From contig NZ_JAGGPQ010000019.1 in assembly GCF_018613675.1 (NCBI RefSeq), positions 1 to 64,000 on the forward strand: a DNA stretch of 64,000 bases, given 5' to 3'. Numbering within the stretch: the stretch's first letter is position 1; each line of letters begins with the position of its first letter. The notes below the pieces were generated by a model that saw only the letters and a list, made by a program, of their open reading frames with translations, was not told the origin of the DNA and did not search any database. A program made the position numbers and the translations under genes. The stretch comes from Arthrobacter sp. ISL-85. Its GTDB lineage: Bacteria > Actinomycetota > Actinomycetes > Actinomycetales > Micrococcaceae. Positions 26,223 to 34,854 of this stretch are shown piece by piece.

Positions 26223-27188
26223 ATGAGCAGCACCGCACAAGAACTGATCCCCCCGGAAGCGCGGGAGCCTGCCAGGGCCCGCCCCACCAAAAGCGGGCGG
26301 GTCCGCCGCCTCTCCGGAAGGGACAAGGTGGTCCTCGCCCTGATGGTCGGCATACCCACCCTGATCGAGCTGGCCCTGGTCTGGCTGCCCACGCTGATGT
26401 CGGTTGGGCTCAGCTTCACCCGCTGGAACGGACTGGACCTGGCGGACATCCGCTCCGCCGGAGCCGATAATTACCAGTTCATTGCCCAGGACTACCCTCC
26501 GTTCTGGCCGGCGGTCCAGCACAACATGCTCTGGCTGTTGTTCCTGGCCCTGATCGCCACACCGCTGGGCCTGCTGCTGGCGGTGCTGCTGGACCAGAAC
26601 ATCCGCGGCAGCAAGATCTACCAAAGCATCTTCTTCGCACCCGTCATGCTGTCGCTCGCCCTCATCGGCATCATCTGGCAGCTCTTCTACCAGCGCGACA
26701 ATGGGCTTCTTAACTTCCTTCTGGGCACGGCGGGAACGCCGCAGGCCGTGGACTGGTTCGGGGACTCGTCCGTCAACATCTGGGCCGCCCTGGTCGCCGC
26801 CACCTGGCGGCACGCCGGCTACGTCATGCTGCTTTATTTGGCCGGCCTGAAGGGCGTCGACCCGAGCCTGAAGGAGGCCGCGGCCATTGACGGTGCCAAC
26901 GCAGCCCAGACCTTCTTCCGCGTTGTGTTCCCGGCAATGCGCCCCATCAACATCGTCATCGTGGTGATCACCATCATCGAATCCCTCCGCGCCTTCGACG
27001 TCGTGTACGTCATCAACCGCGGCACCAACGGCCTGGAAATGCTCAGCGCCCTGGTGATCCAGAACCTGGTGGGCGAAGGCCAGGTGATCGGCGTCGGTTC
27101 GGCCCTTGCAGTGGTGCTGCTGGTCATCTCGCTTGTCCCCATCGTCTTCTACCTCAGCCGCACCTTCGGCAAGGAGAACCAAGCATGA
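26223..27188 (+). CDS. Carbohydrate ABC transporter permease (MalF-like)
   Basis: A 321-residue inner-membrane permease with six predicted helices, the first beginning at VVLALMVGIPTLIELALVW. The cytoplasmic EAA loop is EAAAIDGANAAQTFFRVVFP (about 218-237), which contacts the ATPase. An AGGGAAG ribosome-binding site precedes the ATG. It overlaps the next permease by 4 bases. No ATP-binding subunit is encoded in this operon. Confidence 0.92.
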   Translation: MSSTAQELIPPEAREPARARPTKSGRVRRLSGRDKVVLALMVGIPTLIELALVWLPTLMSVGLSFTRWNGLDLADIRSAGADNYQFIAQDYPPFWPAVQHNMLWLLFLALIATPLGLLLAVLLDQNIRGSKIYQSIFFAPVMLSLALIGIIWQLFYQRDNGLLNFLLGTAGTPQAVDWFGDSSVNIWAALVAATWRHAGYVMLLYLAGLKGVDPSLKEAAAIDGANAAQTFFRVVFPAMRPINIVIVVITIIESLRAFDVVYVINRGTNGLEMLSALVIQNLVGEGQVIGVGSALAVVLLVISLVPIVFYLSRTFGKENQA

Positions 27189-28099
27189 GCATCGCCGCCA
27201 CCCGCCCCGCCAGGCATGACGCCTCCACCCATGCCAGGGCCGGCAGCCGGCCCAAGCGCCATTACGGAACACACATCTTCCTGGTGGTCATGGCCGTCAT
27301 GTGGCTGGTCCCCTTGGGCTGGTCCCTGTTCACCGCGCTGCGGCCGGTGGCTTCCACCAACGAGCACGGCTACTTCAGCGTGGCCGGCGACTTCAACTTC
27401 GACAACTTCATCCAGGCATGGACACAGGGCGGGTTCGCCACCTACTTTTGGAACTCCGTGATCATCACCGTCCCGGCCGTCCTGCTGACCCTGTTCCTTG
27501 CCTCCCTGATGGCCTTTGCCGTTAGCCGGGTGAACTGGAAATTCAACATCGCGCTGCTGATCATGTTCACCGCCGGCAACCTGCTGCCCCCGCAGGTCCT
27601 GGCCGCGCCCCTGTTCGAGATGGCCAAACACCTGGAGGTGCCGTATTCGTTCAGCGATTCGGGCAACCTGTTGAACACGTACATTGTGGTCATTGCAATC
27701 CACGTTGCGTTCCAGATGGGGTTCTGCACGTTCGTGCTCTCCAACTACATGAAGGCGCTCTCGGCGGACCTCACGGAGGCGGCCCTGGTGGACGGCGCGG
27801 GCATCTGGCGCCAGTACCGGGAAATCATCATGCCGCTGTGCCGGCCGGCATTCGCCGCGCTGGGCACCCTTGAGGTCATCTTCATCTACAACGACTACTT
27901 CTGGCCCCTCCTGTTCATCCAGAGCGGCAACCGGCTCCCCATCACCACCGCCATCAACAACCTTCAGGGACAGTTCCTAAGCAACTACAACCTCCTGGCC
28001 GCGGGGGCAGTCATCACCGTGATCCCCACGCTGGTCATCTACCTGCTGCTGCAGCGCCAGTTTGTGGCAGGGCTGACTCTGGGTTCCAGCAAGGGGTAG
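27185..28099 (+). CDS. Carbohydrate ABC transporter permease (MalG-like)
   Basis: A 304-residue partner permease with six predicted helices and an EAA loop EAALVDGAGIWRQYREIIMP (about 198-217). The start overlaps the first permease stop (ATGA), so the two are coupled and likely form a 1:1 heterodimer. The usual C-terminal ...F..GLT.G..KG ending is present. Confidence 0.92.
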   Translation: MSIAATRPARHDASTHARAGSRPKRHYGTHIFLVVMAVMWLVPLGWSLFTALRPVASTNEHGYFSVAGDFNFDNFIQAWTQGGFATYFWNSVIITVPAVLLTLFLASLMAFAVSRVNWKFNIALLIMFTAGNLLPPQVLAAPLFEMAKHLEVPYSFSDSGNLLNTYIVVIAIHVAFQMGFCTFVLSNYMKALSADLTEAALVDGAGIWRQYREIIMPLCRPAFAALGTLEVIFIYNDYFWPLLFIQSGNRLPITTAINNLQGQFLSNYNLLAAGAVITVIPTLVIYLLLQRQFVAGLTLGSSKG

Positions 28100-28157
28100 G
28101 TAAAGATGGACCGAGACGGGGACACCGCTTCCCCAGCCGCCCCCTGAAAGGAATTCC

Positions 28158-28949
28158 ATGCTCCCCGCCGCACGACACCAAACCATCGTGGACACAGTCC
28201 AGCGGGAACGGGTGGTCCGCGTGTCAGACCTCGCCCAACAGTTGGGCGTCTCGCTCATGACCGTCCGCCGTGACATCGAGCTCCTTGAAGAGGGCGGCCA
28301 GGTGGAGCGGATCCACGGCGGCGCCAAGCTTCCCGGCGGGGCCACCACCCATGAGCCCGGATTTGAGCTGAAGTCCACCCAGTTTCCGGCGGAGAAGCGG
28401 GCCATCGCCGTTGAGGCCGCGGGGATGGTCCATGAAGGCATGGCGGTGGGGCTCAGTGCCGGAACTACCACCTGGGCGCTTGCCCAGGAGCTGGTGAAGG
28501 GCCCGCGAATCACCGTGGTGACCAACTCCGTGCGCATCGCCGACCTGTTCCACCACGGCGCGTCGTCGTCCGGGGTGCCGCACGGTTCAACAGTGATACT
28601 CATCGGCGGCGAACGCACGCCGTCGGACGCCCTGGTGGGACCGATCGCGACGGCGGCGCTGAAGCAGCTGCATCTTGACCTGCTGTTCCTGGGAGTGCAC
28701 GGCATGGACCCGGACGCGGGCTTCACGACACCAAACCTGCTGGAGGCGGAAACAGACCGGGCCTTCGTGGCGGCGTCCCGGAAGCTGGTGGTGGTCGCCG
28801 ACCACACCAAGTGGGGCACCCAGGGCATGAGCACAATCGCCGCGCTTGAGGAAGCGGACGAGGTGATCAGCGACGCCGGGCTCAGCGCAGACGCGCGGCG
28901 CGCCCTTGGCGAGAGTGTCAGCCGGTTGCGGATCGCCAGTTCGTCCTAG
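28158..28949 (+). CDS. DeoR/GlpR family transcriptional regulator
   Basis: A 263-residue repressor-type regulator. The N-terminal winged HTH (about 1-56) has RVSDLAQQLGVSLMTVRRDIELLEEGG, the DeoR signature. The C-terminal DeoRC sensor domain (about 75-235) contains GLSAGTTTWALAQEL and a VVADHTKWG segment, matching the phosphosugar-binding fold. A GAAAGGA ribosome-binding site precedes the ATG. It is probably the last gene of the importer operon and is likely to control it in response to a phosphorylated sugar. It ends 25 bases before the convergent LacI gene. Confidence 0.9.
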   Translation: MLPAARHQTIVDTVQRERVVRVSDLAQQLGVSLMTVRRDIELLEEGGQVERIHGGAKLPGGATTHEPGFELKSTQFPAEKRAIAVEAAGMVHEGMAVGLSAGTTTWALAQELVKGPRITVVTNSVRIADLFHHGASSSGVPHGSTVILIGGERTPSDALVGPIATAALKQLHLDLLFLGVHGMDPDAGFTTPNLLEAETDRAFVAASRKLVVVADHTKWGTQGMSTIAALEEADEVISDAGLSADARRALGESVSRLRIASSS

Positions 28950-28974
28950 AGCGTCAAGGGGCGTTCCGGTGGCG

Positions 28975-30003
28975 TTAGGGGCAGCCGCAGGACTGCCGGA
29001 TGTGCAATGTCGTGGGAAAGATCCGGTGCCGGGGCTTTTCCCCGCGGCCTGCCCCCACCAACGCCGCTACTGCTGCCTCGGCCATTGCCGCCACCGGCTG
29101 CTCCACTGTGGTGAGGGGCGGCCACGAATATTCGGCCTCGACGGAGCCGTCAAAGGATGCAATGGCCATCCCGCCCGGGACGGCCACACCGGCTTCGTGG
29201 AAGGCCCGCAGCAGTCCGATTCCCTGCATGTCGGAGCTGGCGAAGATGGCCGTGGGCCGATTGACGGAGGCCAGCAGCCGCTGCCCCGCAGCGTAGCCGC
29301 CGGGCCTGGTGAATTCGCTGTAGATGATGGGCCCCTCCGGCAGGCCGGCGTCCCGCAGTGCCTCCCGCCAGCCCACCTCGCGGCCGTCGAGCGTGCCGGA
29401 GACGTTGGTACCCATCGCCAGTCCGATATTGGTGTGTCCGTGGCTGATCAGGTGTTGCACCGCCATTTTGGCTCCCGCAGCGAGGTCGACGCCGATGCTG
29501 TTGAAACCGGGCGCATCCCGGTCCTGGTTGAGCAGGACCGAAGGGATATCGGCCGTTTCAAGGGCCTCCAGGTCCGGTTCGAAGAGCACGCTGGCCAGCA
29601 AGACCCCGTCCACCTGCCGTGCGGCAAGGTTTTTAATGTTGCGGCGCTCCGTCGCCAGGTTGCCGTCCGAGTTGCTGAGGACCAGGGCGTAGCCCAGGTC
29701 CTCAGCTGCATCCTCCACGGCGTGGGCAAAAAGCGAAAAGAAGGGGTTGGTGTTGTCCGGGATGATAAGCCCCAAAGTCTCACTTGAGCCCAGTTTCAGC
29801 GCCCGGGCCGCCGCATTGGGGCGGTAGCCCAGCCGGCGGATGGCGTCCTGCACTTTGGCTTCGGTGGCCGGAGCCACCTTCTTCGGCCCGCCGTTCACCA
29901 CATAGCTGACGACGGCGGTGCTGACGCCGGCGTAGCGCGCCACGTCCTTTCGCGTGATGGGCCCGCGCGGCGCCGGCATAGCCGAAGTGGTCATGGAGTA
30001 CAT
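28975..30003 (-). CDS. LacI family transcriptional regulator of the alpha-galactoside locus
   Basis: About 342 residues. The HTH and hinge helix are near the N-terminus (TRKDVARYAGVSTAVVSYVVNG, then GYRPNAAARAL). A periplasmic-binding-protein-like effector domain follows (LGLIIPDNTNPFFS, SFDGSVEAEY). The gene starts 5 bases after the oxidoreductase stop, so it is in the same minus-strand operon. An alternative ATG is at 29994. Two CG-centred 16-bp operators at 31252 and 31329 in the divergent promoter region are its likely targets, making it a local and self-controlling repressor. Confidence 0.9.
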   Translation of the reverse strand: MYSMTTSAMPAPRGPITRKDVARYAGVSTAVVSYVVNGGPKKVAPATEAKVQDAIRRLGYRPNAAARALKLGSSETLGLIIPDNTNPFFSLFAHAVEDAAEDLGYALVLSNSDGNLATERRNIKNLAARQVDGVLLASVLFEPDLEALETADIPSVLLNQDRDAPGFNSIGVDLAAGAKMAVQHLISHGHTNIGLAMGTNVSGTLDGREVGWREALRDAGLPEGPIIYSEFTRPGGYAAGQRLLASVNRPTAIFASSDMQGIGLLRAFHEAGVAVPGGMAIASFDGSVEAEYSWPPLTTVEQPVAAMAEAAVAALVGAGRGEKPRHRIFPTTLHIRQSCGCP

Positions 30004-30008
30004 GCTAG

Positions 30009-31211
30009 CTACGAGCGGGCGGGGGCGTCGCCAAAGTCGCGGATGGGAAGCCGTGCCCCTTTCTGCCGGGCAGATTCATGGGCCACGATTCCAGGGAGGG
30101 TGAAGCGTGCGGCCACCCAGGCGTTGATCGGGGGAAGGGACCGGTTGTTCACTGACGTGACGAAGTCGTCCACCAGGAAGTGGTGACTGCCTTCATGACC
30201 GTTGGGTGCGCCCTGGAACGCCTCGGGCAGCCGTTCTGCGTCGTGCACTGGGGAGAGTCCCGAGACGAAAGCGTCCCGCAGTTCAGGGGCGACGTTGGCC
30301 AGGGACGGATCATCCAGGGCCATGCTGGGCCGGGTTTCCATCTGTTCGGAGATGTCGTGGACGTTCTGCTTGTCCTGCCACACGGTGACCTTGGCCAGCT
30401 GCTCGAAGCTCGCCTCGGTGCCGAAGAACCGGAAGCGGGATTCGCGGATGTGGGAGGGATAGCCGACCCGGCGCATTTCGTTGGTGCGCATGACGCCGCC
30501 GTCATTCAGTTCGAAGAGCGCCGTGGCGTTGGAAAAATCGTTGCCGAACATGCTGACGTCCCGGTCAAAGACACCGTCATTGCGCTGGTCCCTGACCCCG
30601 ACGCAGCTGACGCTCACAGCATGCGCCGGGATTGCCCCCAGCACCCCGCCGATGGCATGCGTGGGGTAGAGCATGGGCGGGTAGCTGGCCGTCTCCTTCC
30701 ACCGCTCGCCGCCGCTGTACTGGTAGGCATCGTAGAAACCCAGGTCCATGTCGTGCACATAATCACCCTCGGTGTAGAAGATGCGCCCAAACTTGCCCGC
30801 CGCGTGCTGTTTGCGCGCGTAGACGGTGGCGGGGTTGTAGTAGCTGGTCTCTCCCATCATGTACACGTTCCCGGTGTCGCGGACGGCCTCGATGATGCGC
30901 TCGATTTCCTCCTCCGAAACCGCCATGGGGACTGCCGAATAGACGTGCTTGCCCGCCCGCAGCGCCCGTTCCACCAGCGGCCCGTGGGTCCAGCGCTGGG
31001 TGAAGATGGCAACAGCGTCGACGTCCGAGGCCAGGAGTGCATCGAAGTCCGGGTGCACACCGGCGAGTTGATACCGGTCAACAGCCTCTGCCGCCCGCTC
31101 CGGTATTTCATCCACCACAAAGACGCCGTTGACGCCCGGGTGCAGGTTGAACAGGTGGGCGAACTGGGTGCCGAACTGGCCTGCACCCACGATGCCGATT
31201 GAAAACGTCAT
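30009..31211 (-). CDS. Gfo/Idh/MocA family oxidoreductase
   Basis: A 400-residue NAD(P)-dependent sugar oxidoreductase. The Rossmann motif GIVGAGQFGTQFAHLF is at the very N-terminus. The KHVYSAVPMAVSEEE segment follows; family members usually have KHVxxEKP here, so the lysine of the EKP motif is replaced (AVP). Later there is a C-terminal beta-sheet domain with YPTHAIGG (about 200-207), holding a catalytic-type histidine. The start at 31211 puts the Rossmann motif at residue 4; a GTG at 31247 is possible. It is divergent from the alpha-galactoside importer and co-transcribed with the LacI gene. The substrate is unknown, perhaps galactose or a derivative. Confidence 0.85.
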   Translation of the reverse strand: MTFSIGIVGAGQFGTQFAHLFNLHPGVNGVFVVDEIPERAAEAVDRYQLAGVHPDFDALLASDVDAVAIFTQRWTHGPLVERALRAGKHVYSAVPMAVSEEEIERIIEAVRDTGNVYMMGETSYYNPATVYARKQHAAGKFGRIFYTEGDYVHDMDLGFYDAYQYSGGERWKETASYPPMLYPTHAIGGVLGAIPAHAVSVSCVGVRDQRNDGVFDRDVSMFGNDFSNATALFELNDGGVMRTNEMRRVGYPSHIRESRFRFFGTEASFEQLAKVTVWQDKQNVHDISEQMETRPSMALDDPSLANVAPELRDAFVSGLSPVHDAERLPEAFQGAPNGHEGSHHFLVDDFVTSVNNRSLPPINAWVAARFTLPGIVAHESARQKGARLPIRDFGDAPARS

Positions 31212-31251
31212 TGTCTGCCATTCATTAGGGTTAGCTGAGTGTTTCACCGCA

Positions 31252-31267
31252 ATCTACTCGAGTCAAT
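31252..31267. promoter_or_regulatory. LacI-type operator candidate 1
   Basis: ATCTACTC-GAGTCAAT, a CG-centred 16-mer whose left half is identical to operator 2 (31329). It lies next to the oxidoreductase/LacI promoter side of the divergent region. Confidence 0.55.
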
Positions 31268-31328
31268 ATCAAAGCGGTAGACAAATAACGCCAAACAGCA
31301 GCTCTAAAAAAGCTCTTGCCAGCTCCGT

Positions 31329-31344
31329 ATCTACTCGTGTAGAT
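31329..31344. promoter_or_regulatory. LacI-type operator candidate 2
   Basis: ATCTACTC-GTGTAGAT: six outer bases on each side are perfectly complementary around a CG centre. It lies 48 bases before the importer start at 31392. Confidence 0.6.
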
Positions 31345-31356
31345 TACTCGTCAGGT

Positions 31357-31372
31357 TGTAATCCACATCACA
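31357..31372. promoter_or_regulatory. GlxR/Crp-like site in the alpha-galactoside control region
   Basis: TGTAA-TCCACA-TCACA, matching 9 of 10 consensus half-site positions, 12 bases after the second LacI-type operator. Confidence 0.5.
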
Positions 31373-31391
31373 CACTCAGGAAGGGTCGACG

Positions 31392-32324
31392 ATGACCACC
31401 CTTACCAGGAACGCCACGGCTGCCGAGCGGACTCTTGGCCGCCCAGTCCGGCGGCGCGGGCAGAGCGACATGAAGGTGGCACTGTTCTTCATTGCCCCGG
31501 CCATGATCGGATTTATCGTTTTCTACCTGGTGCCCACGCTCCGCGGCATCTACCTCAGCTTCACCGAGTACAGCATCCTGGGCGATCCAACCTGGATCGG
31601 AACGGCCAACTATGAAGCCATCGGCAAGGACCCGCTCTTCTGGAACGCCCTGGCGGTCACCACGCAGTATGTCCTGATCAACATCGTCCTGCAGACCGCG
31701 CTGGCCTTGGGCCTGGCCCTCCTGATGCACCGGGTGGCCAAGTCAACACTCATCCGGGGGACCCTGCTCCTCCCCTACCTGATGGCCAACGTAATCGCCG
31801 CACTGCTGTGGTTCTGGCTGCTGGACTATCAGATCGGCATCGTGAACTACTTCATCGATGCCCTGGGCATGCCCAAGGTCGCCTTCTTCGGGAGCGAGGA
31901 ATGGGCCATCCCCACCCAGGCCCTGATCAACACATGGCGGCACATGGGCTACACGGCACTCCTGATTTTCGCCGGCCTCCAGGCCATTCCGGGCCACGTC
32001 TACGAGGTTGCCAACCTGGACGGGGCCTCACCGTGGCAGACCTTCCGGAAGATCACCATGCCGCTGCTGCGCCCTGTCCTGGCACTGGTCCTGATCGTCA
32101 CCATCATCGGTTCCTTCCAGGTCTTCGACACTGTCGCCGTCACCACCCAGGGTGGTCCGGTCAACGCCAGCCGCGTGCTGCAGTTCTACATCTACCAAAA
32201 GGCCTTCACGGAATCGGACTTCGGCTACGGATCCGCCCTGGCCGTCATCCTCTTCGTCATCCTCGCCCTGGTGGCCTTCATCCAGATGAAGTTCCTCAAG
32301 GGCAATGAATCGGACCTGGACTAA
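31392..32324 (+). CDS. Sugar ABC transporter permease, alpha-galactoside importer
   Basis: A 310-residue MalF-like permease with six predicted helices, the first at VALFFIAPAMIGFIVFYLV. The EAA loop is degenerate, EVANLDGASPWQTFRKITMP (about 203-222), with V in the second position of the usual EAA. An AGGAAGGG ribosome-binding site precedes the ATG. It heads a plus-strand operon of two permeases, a binding protein and possibly the GH36 gene. Confidence 0.9.
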   Translation: MTTLTRNATAAERTLGRPVRRRGQSDMKVALFFIAPAMIGFIVFYLVPTLRGIYLSFTEYSILGDPTWIGTANYEAIGKDPLFWNALAVTTQYVLINIVLQTALALGLALLMHRVAKSTLIRGTLLLPYLMANVIAALLWFWLLDYQIGIVNYFIDALGMPKVAFFGSEEWAIPTQALINTWRHMGYTALLIFAGLQAIPGHVYEVANLDGASPWQTFRKITMPLLRPVLALVLIVTIIGSFQVFDTVAVTTQGGPVNASRVLQFYIYQKAFTESDFGYGSALAVILFVILALVAFIQMKFLKGNESDLD

Positions 32325-32334
32325 GGACGCCCCC

Positions 32335-33258
32335 ATGACCACCGCAAGAGTCTCCGCTCCCGCCCTGCCGGCCACCCGGCGTCGTCCGTTAAACTCGCGC
32401 CGCGCCGGCGCCTGGGTCCTCGTCGCCGTCGCCGTGGCCGTGTCCGTCCTCCCGTTCTACTGGGTGCTCCGGACCGCACTGTCCACCAACGGGGCATTGG
32501 CCTCCAACGCCACCAACCTGCTCCCGGCGGATTTCAGCCTGGGCGCCTTCCAGCGCGTCTTCGGCCTGCAGTCGCCGGAAGAAGCCGTGGCCCAGGGCGG
32601 TTCCGGCGCCCAGATCGACTTCTGGGTCTACCTCCGCAACTCCGTACTCTTCGCCTCCATCACCACCACCGGGGCAGTGTTCTTCAGTGCGATGGCGGCC
32701 TACGCCTTCGCCCGGCTTCGCTGGCGGGGACGCAACGCGGTGTTCAGCCTCTTCCTGGCCACCATGATGGTGCCGCCGATCTTCACGGCGCTGCCAAACT
32801 TCCTGCTGATCAAGAACCTCGGCCTGCTGAACACGATGGCCGGCCTGGTCCTCCCCTACATTTTCATGACACCGTTCGCCATCTTCTTCCTCCGCCAGTT
32901 CTTCCTGAACATGTCCCGCGAAGTTGAGGAGGCGGCAATGCTCGACGGCGCCAAGCACCTCAGGATCTTCTTCCAGATCATCCTGCCCAACGCCGCAGCC
33001 CCGCTCGCCACGCTGGCCCTGCTCACCTTCATTGGCCAGTGGAATGAATACTTCTGGCCCCTGCTGGTGGGCCAGGACGAATCCGTCCGCGTCCTCACCG
33101 TGGGCCTGGGCGTCTTCAAGTCCCAGTCGCCCCAGGGTGCCCCGGACTGGTCCGGCCTGATGGCGGCCACCCTGGTCTCGGCACTTCCGGTCCTGATCCT
33201 GTTCGCCGCCTTCGGAAAGAAAATCGTCAACTCCATCGGATTCTCCGGCATCAAGTAA
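32335..33258 (+). CDS. Sugar ABC transporter permease, second subunit
   Basis: A 307-residue MalG-like permease with six predicted helices and an EAA loop EEAAMLDGAKHLRIFFQIIL. The ATG at 32335 lies 10 bases after the stop of the first permease with AGGA upstream; an in-frame ATG at 32305 would overlap that gene and is less likely. A possible hairpin (CGCGCCATGGCGGCGCG, near 33293) lies in the gap before the binding-protein gene. Confidence 0.9.
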   Translation: MTTARVSAPALPATRRRPLNSRRAGAWVLVAVAVAVSVLPFYWVLRTALSTNGALASNATNLLPADFSLGAFQRVFGLQSPEEAVAQGGSGAQIDFWVYLRNSVLFASITTTGAVFFSAMAAYAFARLRWRGRNAVFSLFLATMMVPPIFTALPNFLLIKNLGLLNTMAGLVLPYIFMTPFAIFFLRQFFLNMSREVEEAAMLDGAKHLRIFFQIILPNAAAPLATLALLTFIGQWNEYFWPLLVGQDESVRVLTVGLGVFKSQSPQGAPDWSGLMAATLVSALPVLILFAAFGKKIVNSIGFSGIK

Positions 33259-33338
33259 CCCTCGCCCGCAACTCCCCAACGCCCTATCCCCGCACGCGCC
33301 ATGGCGGCGCGCCCGGAAGCACCCCTGAAAGGACCCCC

Positions 33339-34682
33339 ATGAACAAGAAGAAAGCACTCGGATCCCTGGCCGCAGCCGCGGCCGCAGTCCTGGCACTGTC
33401 CGCCTGCGGAAACGGCGGATCCGCCGAGGCCGGCAAGGGCGAAATCAACTACTGGCTCTGGGATGCCAATCAGCTCCCCGCCTACAAGCAGTGCGCCGAC
33501 GACTTCCACAAGGCCAACCCCGACATCACCGTCAAGGTCACCCAGCGCGGCTGGGACGACTACTGGGGCACCCTCACCAACGGGTTCGTGGCAGGCACCG
33601 CGCCCGACGTCTTCACAGACCACCTGGCCAAGTACCCCGAGTTCGTCAAGAACAAGCAGATACTGGCCCTTGACGACGCCGTCAAGAAGGACAACATCGA
33701 CACCGGAGCCTACAACTCCGGGCTGGCGGACCTCTGGGTGGGCCAGGACGGCAAGCGCTACGGGCTCCCCAAGGACTGGGACACCATCGCCCTGTTCTAC
33801 AACAAGAAGCTGGCCGCAGACGCCGGCGTCACCCCGGAGCAGATGGCCTCCCTCACCTGGAATCCCCAGGATGGCGGCACGTACGAAAAGACGATTGCCC
33901 ACCTGACGGTGGACAAAAACGGCAAGCGCGGCGATGAGCCCGGCTTCGACAAGGACAACGTCGCCGTGTACGGCCTCGGCCTGAACGGCTCCGGCTCCGG
34001 CCAGGGCCAGACCGAATGGAGCTACCTCACCGGCACCACCGGGTGGACGCACACCGACAAGAACCCCTGGGGCACGCACTTCAACTACGACGACCCCAAA
34101 TTCCAGCAGAGCATTGACTGGTTCGCCGGTCTGGCGCAGAAGGGCTACATGCCCAAGCTGGAAACCACTGTGGGCGCCAGCATGGCGGACACCTTCGCTG
34201 CCGGCAAGTCCGTGATCAACGCGCACGGCTCGTGGATGATCGGCCAGTACACCGGCTACAAGGACATCCAGGTCGGCATCGCCCCCACGCCAACGGGCGT
34301 GAACGGCAAGCGCTCCAGCATGTACAACGGGCTGGCGGACTCCATCTACGCCGGCACCAAGAAGCCCGAGGCCGCCGTCAAATGGGTCGAATACCTGGGC
34401 TCCGCCGCCTGCCAGGACGTCGTGGCCTCCAAGGCCGTCGTCTTCCCGGCCATCAAGTCCTCCGCCGACAAGGCAGTGGACGCCTTCAAGGCCAAGGGCG
34501 TGGACGTGACCCCGTTCAGCCAGCAGGTCAAGGACGGCACCACCTTCCTCTTCCCCATTGCGGACAAGGCAGCCAAGGTTGACGGCATCATGAAGCCCGC
34601 CATGGACGCGGTGGTTTCCGGCAAGGCCCCTGCCAGCTCCCTGACCCAGGCCAACGACCAGGTCAACGCCCTCTTCAAGTAG
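33339..34682 (+). CDS. Extracellular sugar-binding lipoprotein, alpha-galactoside importer
   Basis: A 447-residue family 1 solute-binding protein. The signal peptide has MNKKK, a hydrophobic stretch and the lipobox LSAC (Cys near residue 23), a Sec-type lipoprotein signal without a twin arginine. This differs from the other two binding proteins here. The mature part has INYWLWDANQLPAYKQC near its start and GTAPDVFTDHLAKYPEF, the typical ligand-cleft region. A GAAAGGA ribosome-binding site precedes the ATG. The downstream GH36 enzyme suggests raffinose- or melibiose-type ligands. Confidence 0.92.
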   Translation: MNKKKALGSLAAAAAAVLALSACGNGGSAEAGKGEINYWLWDANQLPAYKQCADDFHKANPDITVKVTQRGWDDYWGTLTNGFVAGTAPDVFTDHLAKYPEFVKNKQILALDDAVKKDNIDTGAYNSGLADLWVGQDGKRYGLPKDWDTIALFYNKKLAADAGVTPEQMASLTWNPQDGGTYEKTIAHLTVDKNGKRGDEPGFDKDNVAVYGLGLNGSGSGQGQTEWSYLTGTTGWTHTDKNPWGTHFNYDDPKFQQSIDWFAGLAQKGYMPKLETTVGASMADTFAAGKSVINAHGSWMIGQYTGYKDIQVGIAPTPTGVNGKRSSMYNGLADSIYAGTKKPEAAVKWVEYLGSAACQDVVASKAVVFPAIKSSADKAVDAFKAKGVDVTPFSQQVKDGTTFLFPIADKAAKVDGIMKPAMDAVVSGKAPASSLTQANDQVNALFK

Positions 34683-34713
34683 AGGCGCTGATCACGTAAG
34701 AGCCCTCCAAGCC

Positions 34714-34781
34714 GTGGCTGCGTATGTGGTCGCAGCCACAAAATCGGATACCGCCGCCCCTCCTCGCGGCGGCGGTATCCG
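34714..34781 (+). terminator. Double hairpin between binding-protein and alpha-galactosidase genes
   Basis: First hairpin: GTGGCTGCG / CGCAGCCAC (34714-34739, 8-base loop). Second: CGGATACCGCCGCC / GGCGGCGGTATCCG (34745-34781, 14-bp perfect stem). No long T-tract follows. They may terminate, or reduce read-through into the GH36 gene. Confidence 0.6.
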
Positions 34782-34854
34782 GCTATCCTCAGCTCATTGA
34801 GGGATTTTTCCTGTGCCTCCGGGCGCACCCATCGCAACGAAAGAGACCGCACCC

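Noticed and set aside
34714..34781. Double hairpin as a riboswitch
   Set aside because: Two simple separate stems without a conserved aptamer-like core; terminator or processing structures explain them better.
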